DNA from: Pseudomonadota bacterium
GTDB lineage: Bacteria > Bdellovibrionota > UBA1018
Assembly: GCA_027485695.1 (NCBI GenBank)
Contig: JAIXQO010000004.1
Coordinates: 444,408-508,407 of the forward strand
Length of the DNA: 64,000 bases
Reading direction: 5' to 3'
The position numbers and the translations under genes are program-made. The notes beneath the pieces are model-generated. The model made no database searches. It saw only the letters and a program-made list of their open reading frames with translations, and was not told the origin of the DNA. Within the stretch, counting starts at the first letter, position 1. Every line of letters starts with the position of its first letter. Below, in pieces: positions 32,933 to 40,121 of this stretch.

Positions 32933-35644
32933 GTGAAAACCGCAAAAGGTCCGCAAGTCAGGTACGTCTACTCCTTCGGAGCAGGACGTGCGGATGGCAA
33001 TGAGACCCAAAAAGAACTCCTCGGCGGCAAGGGAGCGAACCTGCACGGCATGACCAAGCTCGGCCTGCCGGTGCCTCCAGGATTCACGATCTCGACCGAG
33101 GTCTGCACCTATTACTACAAGAATCAGAACAAGGTTCCCGCTTCTCTCCAGGCGGAGATCCGTTCGGCTACGTCCAAGCTCGAGAAACTCACCAAAAAAA
33201 CGTTCGGTGGTTCCGAAGCGCCTCTCCTCGTTTCCGTACGCTCTGGCGCACGTGCATCGATGCCGGGAATGATGGATACGATCCTGAATCTGGGACTGAA
33301 CGACGTCACCGTTCAAGCGCTCGCGAGTGAAACCAAAAATCCTCGTTTCGCGTACGATTCCTACCGTCGCTTGATCATGATGTATTCCGACGTCGTACTC
33401 GGGATCCATTCGAACCATTTCGAAGTACTCATCGAAGACATGAAACACGAGAAAGGCGTCGAAGAAGACACCGAACTCTCGGCCGATGACCTGAAGACCC
33501 TCGTCAGCAAATTCAAGAACATCGTACGCGCGAACGGCAAGCAGTTCCCGATGGATCCATGGGAACAACTCGATGGCGCGATCGGCGCCGTGCTCTCCTC
33601 TTGGATGAATCCTCGCGCGATCACTTACCGCAAACTCAACGACATCCCGGTCAGTTGGGGAACGGCCGTGAACGTGCAGTCGATGGTGTTCGGAAACATG
33701 GGCGATGATTGCGCAACTGGCGTTGCGTTCACGCGCGATCCGTCGACGGGCGACAAGCGTTTCTATGGCGAATTCCTGATCAACGCTCAAGGTGAGGACG
33801 TCGTTGCGGGCATTCGCACCCCGCTTCCGATCAACAAATCGTCGCAAACCTCGCAGCATCTCGCGACTACCTTAGAAGCCACGATGCCCAAGGCCTATGG
33901 CGATCTCGTGAAGGTCTATCAGAAACTCGAGAAAACCTACCGAGACATGCAGGATATCGAGTTCACGATCGAACGCGGTACCCTCTACATGCTCCAAACG
34001 CGTTCAGGCAAGCGCACGGCGCAGGCAGCGATCAAGATCGCCGTCGACATGGTGAAAGAAAAACTCATCACCGAAAAAGAAGCCGTGATGCGCGTTTCAC
34101 CGGATCAACTCGACCAACTCCTCCACCCGAGACTCGACCCCAAAGCGAAAAAAGAAATCATCGCCAAAGGTCTCCCCGCTTCGCCTGGTGCCGCATTCGG
34201 GCAAGTCGTATTCGATCCAGACACCGCCCAGAAATGGGTCGAGGAACTCGGTCGCAAGGTCATCCTCGTGCGCGTGGAAACCTCGCCTGAAGACATTCAT
34301 GGAATGTCCGTCGCTGAGGGCATCTTGACCGCTCGTGGAGGCATGACCTCTCACGCGGCCGTCGTTGCACGCGGCATGGGCAAATGCTGCGTCGCTGGTT
34401 GTTCTTCGATCAAGGTGAATCTCGACAAAAAAGAATTCTCCATCGGCGACGTCACGATCCGTGAGGGTGAATTCATCACGCTCGAAGGTTCGCAAGGCGA
34501 AGTGATCCGTGGCAAGGTGCCGACCATTTCGGCGGCGTTGAACGACGATTTCCGCAAGTTCATGACTTGGGTCGATCAATACCGTCGCCTCGGCGTTCGC
34601 ACGAACGCTGATACGCCGGCAGACTCGAAAACGGCCCGCGACTTCGGTGCCGAGGGTATCGGCCTCTGCCGTACTGAACACATGTTTTTCGAAACGGATC
34701 GCATCGATGCGGTTCGCGAGATGATCTTGTCGGATACCGCTGACGCTCGCCTGCGCGCGCTTGAGAAAATCCTTCCGATGCAAAAATCGGATTTCAAGGC
34801 GATCTTCCGCGAGATGAAAGGCCTACCGGTCACGATTCGGCTATTGGACCCGCCTCTTCACGAGTTCATTCCACACAAGGATGAAGACCTTCAGGCTCTG
34901 GCCGATAAGATTGGCGTGACGTTCGAACGCCTGAAGCGCAAGTCCGATCTCCTGCATGAGTTCAACCCGATGCTCGGCCACCGTGGTTGCCGCTTGGGCG
35001 TGAGTTATCCCGAGATCTACCGTACGCAAGTACGCGCGATCATCGAGGCAGCCGGTGAACTCGTCGCCGAAGAGAAATTCTCAATCGTACCTGAGATCAT
35101 GATTCCGCTCGTGGGCGACCGCAAAGAGCTCACCTACGTACGCGAATACTGCGAAGAAGAAACCAAGATCGTTCTTGAACAATTGGCAAAAAAATACGGC
35201 AAGCCCATCAAGCTCGACTATTTGATCGGCACGATGATCGAGCTTCCTCGTGCGGCACTTACTGCGGATGAAATTGCGCTTGATGCGGATTTCTTCAGCT
35301 TCGGAACGAACGACCTGACGCAAACGACCTACGGCCTCTCGCGAGACGACTCGGGACTCTTCTTGAAAGATTATCTCGACGCCAAGATCTACGAAAAAGA
35401 TCCGTTCGCGACTCTCGATCCCAAGGGTGTTGGCAAACTCATGGAGTGGGCAATCCGCGAAGGTCGCGCCGCAAAGAAGGGCCTCAAGATCGGCATTTGC
35501 GGAGAGCACGGTGGTGAACCAAACTCCGTACGTCTCTGCCATCAATATGGCCTCGATTACGTGAGCTGTTCGCCGTATCGCGTACCAATTGCGAAACTCG
35601 CGGCAGCACAGGCACAGATCGAGTCTCTAAAAAAATCAAAGTAG
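32933..35644 (+). CDS. ppdK: Pyruvate phosphate dikinase
   Basis: 904 residues if it starts at the GTG at 32933, about 70 bases after glyS; PPDK is usually 870-900 residues. The frame stays open upstream through a Lys/Ala-rich stretch into glyS, but has no good start there. Seen: YVYSFGAGRADGN, KGANLHGMTKLGLPVPPGFTI, the phosphohistidine region GGMTSHAAVVARGMGK (His about 473), and the C-terminal PEP/pyruvate domain with IGLCRTEHMFFE, EIMIPLVG, FFSFGTNDLTQTTYG and the catalytic ICGEHGG. It interconverts PEP, AMP and pyrophosphate with pyruvate, ATP and phosphate. No ribosome binding site fixes the start, so the exact N-terminus is uncertain. Confidence 0.93.
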   Translation: MKTAKGPQVRYVYSFGAGRADGNETQKELLGGKGANLHGMTKLGLPVPPGFTISTEVCTYYYKNQNKVPASLQAEIRSATSKLEKLTKKTFGGSEAPLLVSVRSGARASMPGMMDTILNLGLNDVTVQALASETKNPRFAYDSYRRLIMMYSDVVLGIHSNHFEVLIEDMKHEKGVEEDTELSADDLKTLVSKFKNIVRANGKQFPMDPWEQLDGAIGAVLSSWMNPRAITYRKLNDIPVSWGTAVNVQSMVFGNMGDDCATGVAFTRDPSTGDKRFYGEFLINAQGEDVVAGIRTPLPINKSSQTSQHLATTLEATMPKAYGDLVKVYQKLEKTYRDMQDIEFTIERGTLYMLQTRSGKRTAQAAIKIAVDMVKEKLITEKEAVMRVSPDQLDQLLHPRLDPKAKKEIIAKGLPASPGAAFGQVVFDPDTAQKWVEELGRKVILVRVETSPEDIHGMSVAEGILTARGGMTSHAAVVARGMGKCCVAGCSSIKVNLDKKEFSIGDVTIREGEFITLEGSQGEVIRGKVPTISAALNDDFRKFMTWVDQYRRLGVRTNADTPADSKTARDFGAEGIGLCRTEHMFFETDRIDAVREMILSDTADARLRALEKILPMQKSDFKAIFREMKGLPVTIRLLDPPLHEFIPHKDEDLQALADKIGVTFERLKRKSDLLHEFNPMLGHRGCRLGVSYPEIYRTQVRAIIEAAGELVAEEKFSIVPEIMIPLVGDRKELTYVREYCEEETKIVLEQLAKKYGKPIKLDYLIGTMIELPRAALTADEIALDADFFSFGTNDLTQTTYGLSRDDSGLFLKDYLDAKIYEKDPFATLDPKGVGKLMEWAIREGRAAKKGLKIGICGEHGGEPNSVRLCHQYGLDYVSCSPYRVPIAKLAAAQAQIESLKKSK

Positions 35645-35715
35645 TTCCCAAGCGTGGAGCTAGCTCGATCGGCAAAAGAGGTTCAAAACAGCCGGTGAAG
35701 TGATACTCTACGCCG

Positions 35716-36411
35716 ATGTTTCGTTCATTCCTGTTAATTGCATTACTTTTTGTCATCGCGGACAACAGTCGAGCGTCGGAATCCTGGGAATCAGGGCCAT
35801 CGAACTGCCGCGGACTACGCACCTACAATATATCTCGATCGATTTCGATTTTTTCGGATCACGCTTTGAAATCCATGAGCGAGATCAACGACTCGAAACG
35901 AGTCCTCGATAATAAGATGAGCTATTTCGAAGATGATGATGGCTCTTGGGGGTTAACCATTTCTAGCTTGGGCGATTCAGCTGCACACGATGAGAGCCTC
36001 TACTTGTTTTGCGCCCCTAGCCGAGACGGCAAGTGCAAAAATAAGATCACGACGCGGCTTTGGAATCTTTTTTTTAAGATCGCAGAGATGCGCGTAGTGG
36101 GTGAAACCAACTTAGGTTTCTATGAGATCGATATGGAGCTCGTCACTTCGGTTTCAATTTCACGAATCGCTTACGGCATTACCAAGTTCTGGATCCAGAG
36201 AGATCCGGTCACGCAATGTCTGAAGAGCTACGCGCGCGACGAAAAGAAACCGAATCGTCCACTAGTCCCATTCAATCTGTCCATATTTGCCGGACGCAAG
36301 GGATCTGGGATCAAAAACGTCAGTGTCTGGAGAATTGCTCCTGATGAACTTTATGAACCACTATCGTCGATTCAAACGTCTGAGTACTTAGGCGAGCAAT
36401 CGTTTAAATAG
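35716..36411 (+). CDS. Secreted protein, tandem paralogue 1
   Basis: 231 residues with signal peptide MFRSFLLIALLFVIADNSRA. It shares an ordered set of motifs with the next gene: C-R-G-L-[KR]-[ST]-Y, then M-S-Y-F-E-D-D-D-G-S-W-G, a Cys-containing LYLFCAPSR, and VPFNLSIFAGRKG near the C-terminus. Overall it is mixed alpha/beta. I recognise no family. The ribosome binding site is poor. The pair looks like a tandem duplication that has diverged; both keep the conserved Cys. Likely periplasmic. Confidence 0.75.
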   Translation: MFRSFLLIALLFVIADNSRASESWESGPSNCRGLRTYNISRSISIFSDHALKSMSEINDSKRVLDNKMSYFEDDDGSWGLTISSLGDSAAHDESLYLFCAPSRDGKCKNKITTRLWNLFFKIAEMRVVGETNLGFYEIDMELVTSVSISRIAYGITKFWIQRDPVTQCLKSYARDEKKPNRPLVPFNLSIFAGRKGSGIKNVSVWRIAPDELYEPLSSIQTSEYLGEQSFK

Positions 36412-36493
36412 GTGACGCAGAGTTCCTCAGTGTAGAGTCACTTTAGTATATAAAATAACTATAAACAGCCGGATAGCGTGGTAGTCTGCGCGA

Positions 36494-37177
36494 ATGGCAC
36501 ATTTTTGGTTACTCATTGGGACGATCTCGTCTTTGTTTGTTTTTGGTGCGCATGCGGATTCCATCACGGGAGTTGGCTCCTGCCGCGGTCTGAAATCTTA
36601 CGACATCTTGCGGGCGTTCGCAGCATACTCACCTTCGATTCCGGAACGCCTGAAAGAGGTCGATAAATACGAAAAATCAACGGACAACCGCATTTCCTAT
36701 TTCATTGATGACGATGGATCCTGGGGATTCCAGGCCGAAAACCTCCTCGAGAAAAAACCCATTCAAAAACTTTACCTCCACTGCGATCCGAGCCGACCAA
36801 AATCAAAATGCACCCGGAACCTTCCCACCAAGCTTTTCGGAATGTTCACGACGGTCGCGGACATGAAGTATGATGGAAAAATTCGCGCGGACTCCTATCC
36901 GATTCAAGTCGAAATGGTCACCACTTTTTCATTGGTCGGCTCTACTCGTGCGAGTTCCTGGTTCTGGTTAAAACGAAATCCCGAAACGGAGTGTCTCGTT
37001 GCGTATGCCAAGTTGCCAAACGGTCAAATGGTGCCGTTCAACTTGTCGTTGTTCGCAGCCGAGAAAGGTGTCGGCGCCAAACAAGCGAGTATCTGGCGCG
37101 TTGAACCGAATGAGCTCTTTGGTTCCTTTTCAAAAGTGGGTTCCGCTCTGAAACTGCATGCGCAATCGCTCGAATAG
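36494..37177 (+). CDS. Secreted protein, tandem paralogue 2
   Basis: 227 residues with signal peptide MAHFWLLIGTISSLFVFGAHA. It repeats the plan of the gene 82 bases upstream: SCRGLKSYDILRAF, RISYFIDDDGSWGF, LYLHCDPSRPKSKC, MVTTFSLVGSTRASSWFWLKRNPETEC and VPFNLSLFAAEKGVG. The motif order and spacing are the same, so this is a diverged duplicate. It has no known family. It is followed by the structured small transcript at 37.3-37.7 kb. Confidence 0.75.
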   Translation: MAHFWLLIGTISSLFVFGAHADSITGVGSCRGLKSYDILRAFAAYSPSIPERLKEVDKYEKSTDNRISYFIDDDGSWGFQAENLLEKKPIQKLYLHCDPSRPKSKCTRNLPTKLFGMFTTVADMKYDGKIRADSYPIQVEMVTTFSLVGSTRASSWFWLKRNPETECLVAYAKLPNGQMVPFNLSLFAAEKGVGAKQASIWRVEPNELFGSFSKVGSALKLHAQSLE

Positions 37178-37276
37178 ATTCCCGCCGCCTCGTACTAAAT
37201 AGAGGAAATCCAAGGAGAGGGCGTCGCCTCAAACCTGTGTCTTTTATTTACATATTAAAGATTTATATATTTTCTC

Positions 37277-37306
37277 TTGCCAATTTCCTGACTGTTTTGG
37301 TATTGT
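37277..37306 (+). promoter_or_regulatory. Candidate promoter of the 27-codon ORF transcript
   Basis: TTGCCA at 37277 is followed by an 18-base spacer and TATTGT at 37301. An alternative is CTGACT with a 16-base spacer and TATAAG. The region is very A/T-rich (TTTATATATTTTC upstream). Either would start transcription a few tens of bases before the 27-codon ORF. From 37178 to 37276 I see nothing else. Confidence 0.4.
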
Positions 37307-37336
37307 ATTTATAAGAGCAACAACGGAGGACGTGAG

Positions 37337-37420
37337 ATGAACGCGAAAAAAACTTTCGCACTCAATGAAAAATGGACCGAACTTCAGGTGGCCGATACCG
37401 GCCCTCCAAAGTCGAGTTAG
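37337..37420 (+). CDS. Very small ORF (27 codons) with good ribosome binding site
   Basis: A CGGAGG box (37324-37329) lies seven bases before an ATG that opens MNAKKTFALNEKWTEL, then QVADTGPPKSS and a TAG. No signal peptide or membrane segment. The promoter-like sequence upstream, the ribosome binding site and the strong terminator 268 bases downstream together suggest a real transcript. The product matches no family I know. It and the 31-codon ORF both contain V-A-(A)-D-T-G, which may be chance. Confidence 0.5.
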   Translation: MNAKKTFALNEKWTELQVADTGPPKSS

Positions 37421-37687
37421 CGCGAGCGAAACCGTCTTGAAAAAGGCTTTGCGGTGCTTGCGGGCTGTTGAATCATCCGTTCGCGACGGGTGACTGTGGC
37501 AGCTAAACTAAGGGCAAGTGGTCTCTGATCAGACCATTCCCAATCAAAAAAACTAAATAAGATAAATTCAAGCGGACGATCAAGGTGCCTCATAATTACC
37601 GACGGGAGTCGGAGAGTGGTGCTAGTCCGAAGAATCATAGTCGCCACAATTGACGGCGGCTCGGCTCCTGAGTGAGCAACGAAATTG
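37421..37687 (+). ncRNA. Candidate structured non-coding RNA or long 3' UTR
   Basis: Between the 27-codon ORF and its terminator no gene is apparent, but self-complementary segments are frequent: TGGTCT-CTGATC-AGACCA near 37520-37537, CCGA-cgggag-TCGG near 37598-37611, and GCGGGCTGTT-type GC-rich stretches. I compared it by eye with tmRNA, RNase P RNA, 6S RNA, glycine, TPP, cobalamin and c-di-GMP-I patterns and found no match. The leftward frame at 37417-37707 has no ribosome binding site and is not supported. Confidence 0.35.
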
Positions 37688-37730
37688 AGGCCTGAGCGGG
37701 TGATCACCCAATGCTCGGGCCTTTTTTTTT
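37688..37730 (+). terminator. Strong intrinsic terminator of the 27-codon ORF transcript
   Basis: AGGCCTGAGC and GCTCGGGCCT pair over ten positions (one G-U), and GGGTGATCACCC inside the loop forms a further short stem. Nine T residues follow at once. This is the best-formed rightward terminator in the window. From 37731 to 37818 I see nothing but a short leader of the next gene. Confidence 0.9.
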
Positions 37731-37818
37731 ATCTCGGCCATCCTTGGCTATCCAAAAATGACCTTTTATTCTCCCCCTTTCCTTTACCCTACCGACCGCC
37801 TTAGAATCAGTAACTGCT

Positions 37819-38787
37819 ATGAAGATCCTCATCGTCGGTGCTGGTGCAACAGGTAGCGTTTTGGGCCATTTCGCTAAAAACGCGGGTGTCGAGGTCACGT
37901 TCTTCGTGAAACCCAAGTATGTGGAGCAAGTTTCGCAAGGGCTTACACTTCATGAATTCAAGGGCTCAAAGAAGACGCCCATCACTCACCTCCTGAAAGA
38001 TATCGGCATCCGCTCGGACGCTGCTTCGCTGAAAAACGAATCTTACGATTATGTTTTCCTCACCGTGCCTTCGCCCGCAATACGGGAGGGAGATTGGTTG
38101 GAACAGCTGTCGAACGCATTGCCGGAAACCATCTTCGTGTCGTTTCAGCCGGGGATCGAAGACCGCACCATCATATTGGAAAAAACCCGAATCCCGGAAG
38201 CGCGCCTCGTGGACGGATCCATCCCATTTCTCTCCTATTTGGCGCCACTCCCGGGCCAAAGCGATTTGAAATCTGGATATGGTTTCTGGTTCCCACCGTT
38301 TGCCTCGGGATCGTTTGCCGGCGAGTCCAATGGTACGAAAACCCTCGTCGAACTCATGAAAAAAGGCGGCTACCCCGCCAAGTTTCAACTCCAGTTCAAA
38401 GAGAAAACCGCCGCCCTCTCACTTCTCCTCACCCTCACCGTGATCGGACTCGAGAAATCGGATTGGTCATTCGACAAGTTCTTCAATACAGAGAAACTCT
38501 ACATCGTCGCCAAGTCCGCCGAAGAGGTCTACCCTTGGGTGTACGAGAAACAATTCGGCCAAAAACCCAAAGTCGGCTTGTTCACGCGCCTGACCTTCAA
38601 ACCACTCCTCATCAAGACGATTCTCCGCGCGCTGCAACTCGCTTGCCCATTCGATGCGGAATCGTTTTTCAAAGTTCATTTCAGCAAGGTCGACACCCAG
38701 ATGCACTCGGGGTTCCAGCAGATCCTTGCCCTTCGCCCCAAAGAGAGCTTGAGCGCAAGCGTGACGCTGCTCGCGGGGAAAGGTTAA
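37819..38787 (+). CDS. Ketopantoate reductase-like (PanE/ApbA N-terminal domain) protein
   Basis: 322 residues. The N-terminal half is a Rossmann fold of the ApbA/PanE type: MKILIVGAGATGSVLGHFAKNAG (G-x-G-x-x-G), then FFVKPKYVEQV, DYVFLTVPSPAI and FVSFQPGIEDR. The C-terminal half is helical. PanE reduces ketopantoate with NADPH in pantothenate synthesis, using a Lys and a Glu in conserved positions; I cannot confirm these residues here, so it may act on another 2-oxo acid. No ribosome binding site stands out. It converges with the next gene, overlapping by four bases. Confidence 0.8.
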   Translation: MKILIVGAGATGSVLGHFAKNAGVEVTFFVKPKYVEQVSQGLTLHEFKGSKKTPITHLLKDIGIRSDAASLKNESYDYVFLTVPSPAIREGDWLEQLSNALPETIFVSFQPGIEDRTIILEKTRIPEARLVDGSIPFLSYLAPLPGQSDLKSGYGFWFPPFASGSFAGESNGTKTLVELMKKGGYPAKFQLQFKEKTAALSLLLTLTVIGLEKSDWSFDKFFNTEKLYIVAKSAEEVYPWVYEKQFGQKPKVGLFTRLTFKPLLIKTILRALQLACPFDAESFFKVHFSKVDTQMHSGFQQILALRPKESLSASVTLLAGKG

Positions 38788-40037
38788 TCGTAGATCACAG
38801 CCATCGCTCGCCTCAACTGCCCAAGCGTGTGAACGACAATGATAGGAACGGTGCTACGGGCAGAAGTTTGTTCTATGAACTTATTTGCCGTGTTTGACGA
38901 GATTCTCGGAGCAAAAACGATGATCGGTTTACGCTCGAAATTTACGGCTGGGTTGGTGTATCGATCCGCAATTTGTGTAACCTTATCTCCATTCAGAGCG
39001 TCCCGGCTGGTTACCTCAATCAAGGCATAGGTCGTCTCTAGGTCGATCTCTGCTAATGTCCTCTGATAAAAAACGTCTTCTTCGACCACTTCGATCGGAA
39101 CCGGTCGACTCCAAAACAATAGGTCATTTTTGTACTGTATGATTTCGTATCCAACCATTGCTTCCAAGGCGCGAGTCGTCTCGAAGTATGCCTGCATTTC
39201 ACTGGATAGTTGCGCACAAAAATCGAGACCCGACTGCACCTTCAGTAGCTTTACGACGCGTTTGCAACGCTCCACGAATGGTAGTTCTCTCCAATTTCGT
39301 GGCAATGAGTTTTTCTGCGTATATTGCTTCATGAGACCACGCCACTCACTCGCGGCCATATCGGAAGACTTCCGCAACTCCGACCAATTCGTCCGATTTA
39401 GTCGTTCTCGATATTCAAAGTACTTGGATTGGATGTTCTTTTCTAAAGCTGCCGAAGTTCTCGGGAGTGCTACTCGGCGCAGACGTTCAATAGAGCCATC
39501 TCGAGCGATCGCCTCTCTAAAACGATTAAGATCTCCTTCAAAGCGGCCCGCACGTATTTGTGCAGCCTTGATTTCTTTGAAATAGGATTCCATCACGCCA
39601 ATCTGAGATCGAAGCGCGATCACTTCTGCCGACAGATTGACTACTCCGCCGCTGCCACGATTATTCGGCTTAATGTGGGCAAGCTCTTTCATGAGGTCGA
39701 TGTGACCTAATTCAATAGCCTTTAAAATTTCTAAATCATCCGAATAATCGATGAGTACTTGAACTAGGAAATCATTGTAGTTTTTGAGATCTTTTTCAGT
39801 TGGATAGGTCTTGGAGAGATACACCGCAAAATCGAGCAAGAGAGCTTCAATCAAGTCAACGCGGTTGACTTGATTGAGTAGATCGCCGCGATGACCCGTA
39901 CCTGCCTTAGCGACCACCCAGTTACACTGAGAGTCCTTAAATCCAGGGAAGTCCGCCCAAGCGTTCCCAGTCCACCCCAAAAGAGAGATGGCACAAATTC
40001 GGAAAGTATTCGCTAGGGACCAAGAATACAAATTCAT
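38784..40037 (-). CDS. Exported protein with C-terminal PD-(D/E)XK nuclease-like domain
   Basis: 417 residues with a signal peptide ending at AWA (residue 28). Residues 30-320 are almost wholly helical and charged. The last ~90 residues change character: IDLETTYALIEVTSRDAL (Asp332, Glu341), DKVTQIADRYTNP (Lys352), KPIIVFAPRIS and VPIIVVHTLGQL. This order (acidic strand, E-V-T/K strand, K-x-x-Q-I helix, K-P-x-I-V-[FY]-A-P strand, V-x-x-T-x-x-x-L) resembles restriction-endonuclease-fold toxin domains of contact-dependent and Rhs toxins. The usual Lys after Glu is a Thr, with Lys352 a possible substitute. It lies 84 bases downstream of the Fic gene, likely one operon. Nuclease activity is inferred. 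Confidence 0.6.
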   Translation of the reverse strand: MNLYSWSLANTFRICAISLLGWTGNAWADFPGFKDSQCNWVVAKAGTGHRGDLLNQVNRVDLIEALLLDFAVYLSKTYPTEKDLKNYNDFLVQVLIDYSDDLEILKAIELGHIDLMKELAHIKPNNRGSGGVVNLSAEVIALRSQIGVMESYFKEIKAAQIRAGRFEGDLNRFREAIARDGSIERLRRVALPRTSAALEKNIQSKYFEYRERLNRTNWSELRKSSDMAASEWRGLMKQYTQKNSLPRNWRELPFVERCKRVVKLLKVQSGLDFCAQLSSEMQAYFETTRALEAMVGYEIIQYKNDLLFWSRPVPIEVVEEDVFYQRTLAEIDLETTYALIEVTSRDALNGDKVTQIADRYTNPAVNFERKPIIVFAPRISSNTANKFIEQTSARSTVPIIVVHTLGQLRRAMAVIYD

Positions 40038-40121
40038 CCAATACTCTCTTCGGATGTTCTACCAGTTGCTTGAGATCGTCAGATTACTGTCGAATGCGAT
40101 AGCTGCATTACACGAGTTCGA

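Noticed and set aside
37417..37707. 96-codon leftward frame in the structured region
   Set aside because: No Shine-Dalgarno, low-complexity translation, and it overlaps the terminator. The rightward transcript fits better.
37337..37730. tmRNA, RNase P RNA, 6S RNA or a known riboswitch in this transcript
   Set aside because: The defining conserved blocks of these RNAs, such as the tmRNA tag and its CCA end, or the c-di-GMP-I core, are not seen.
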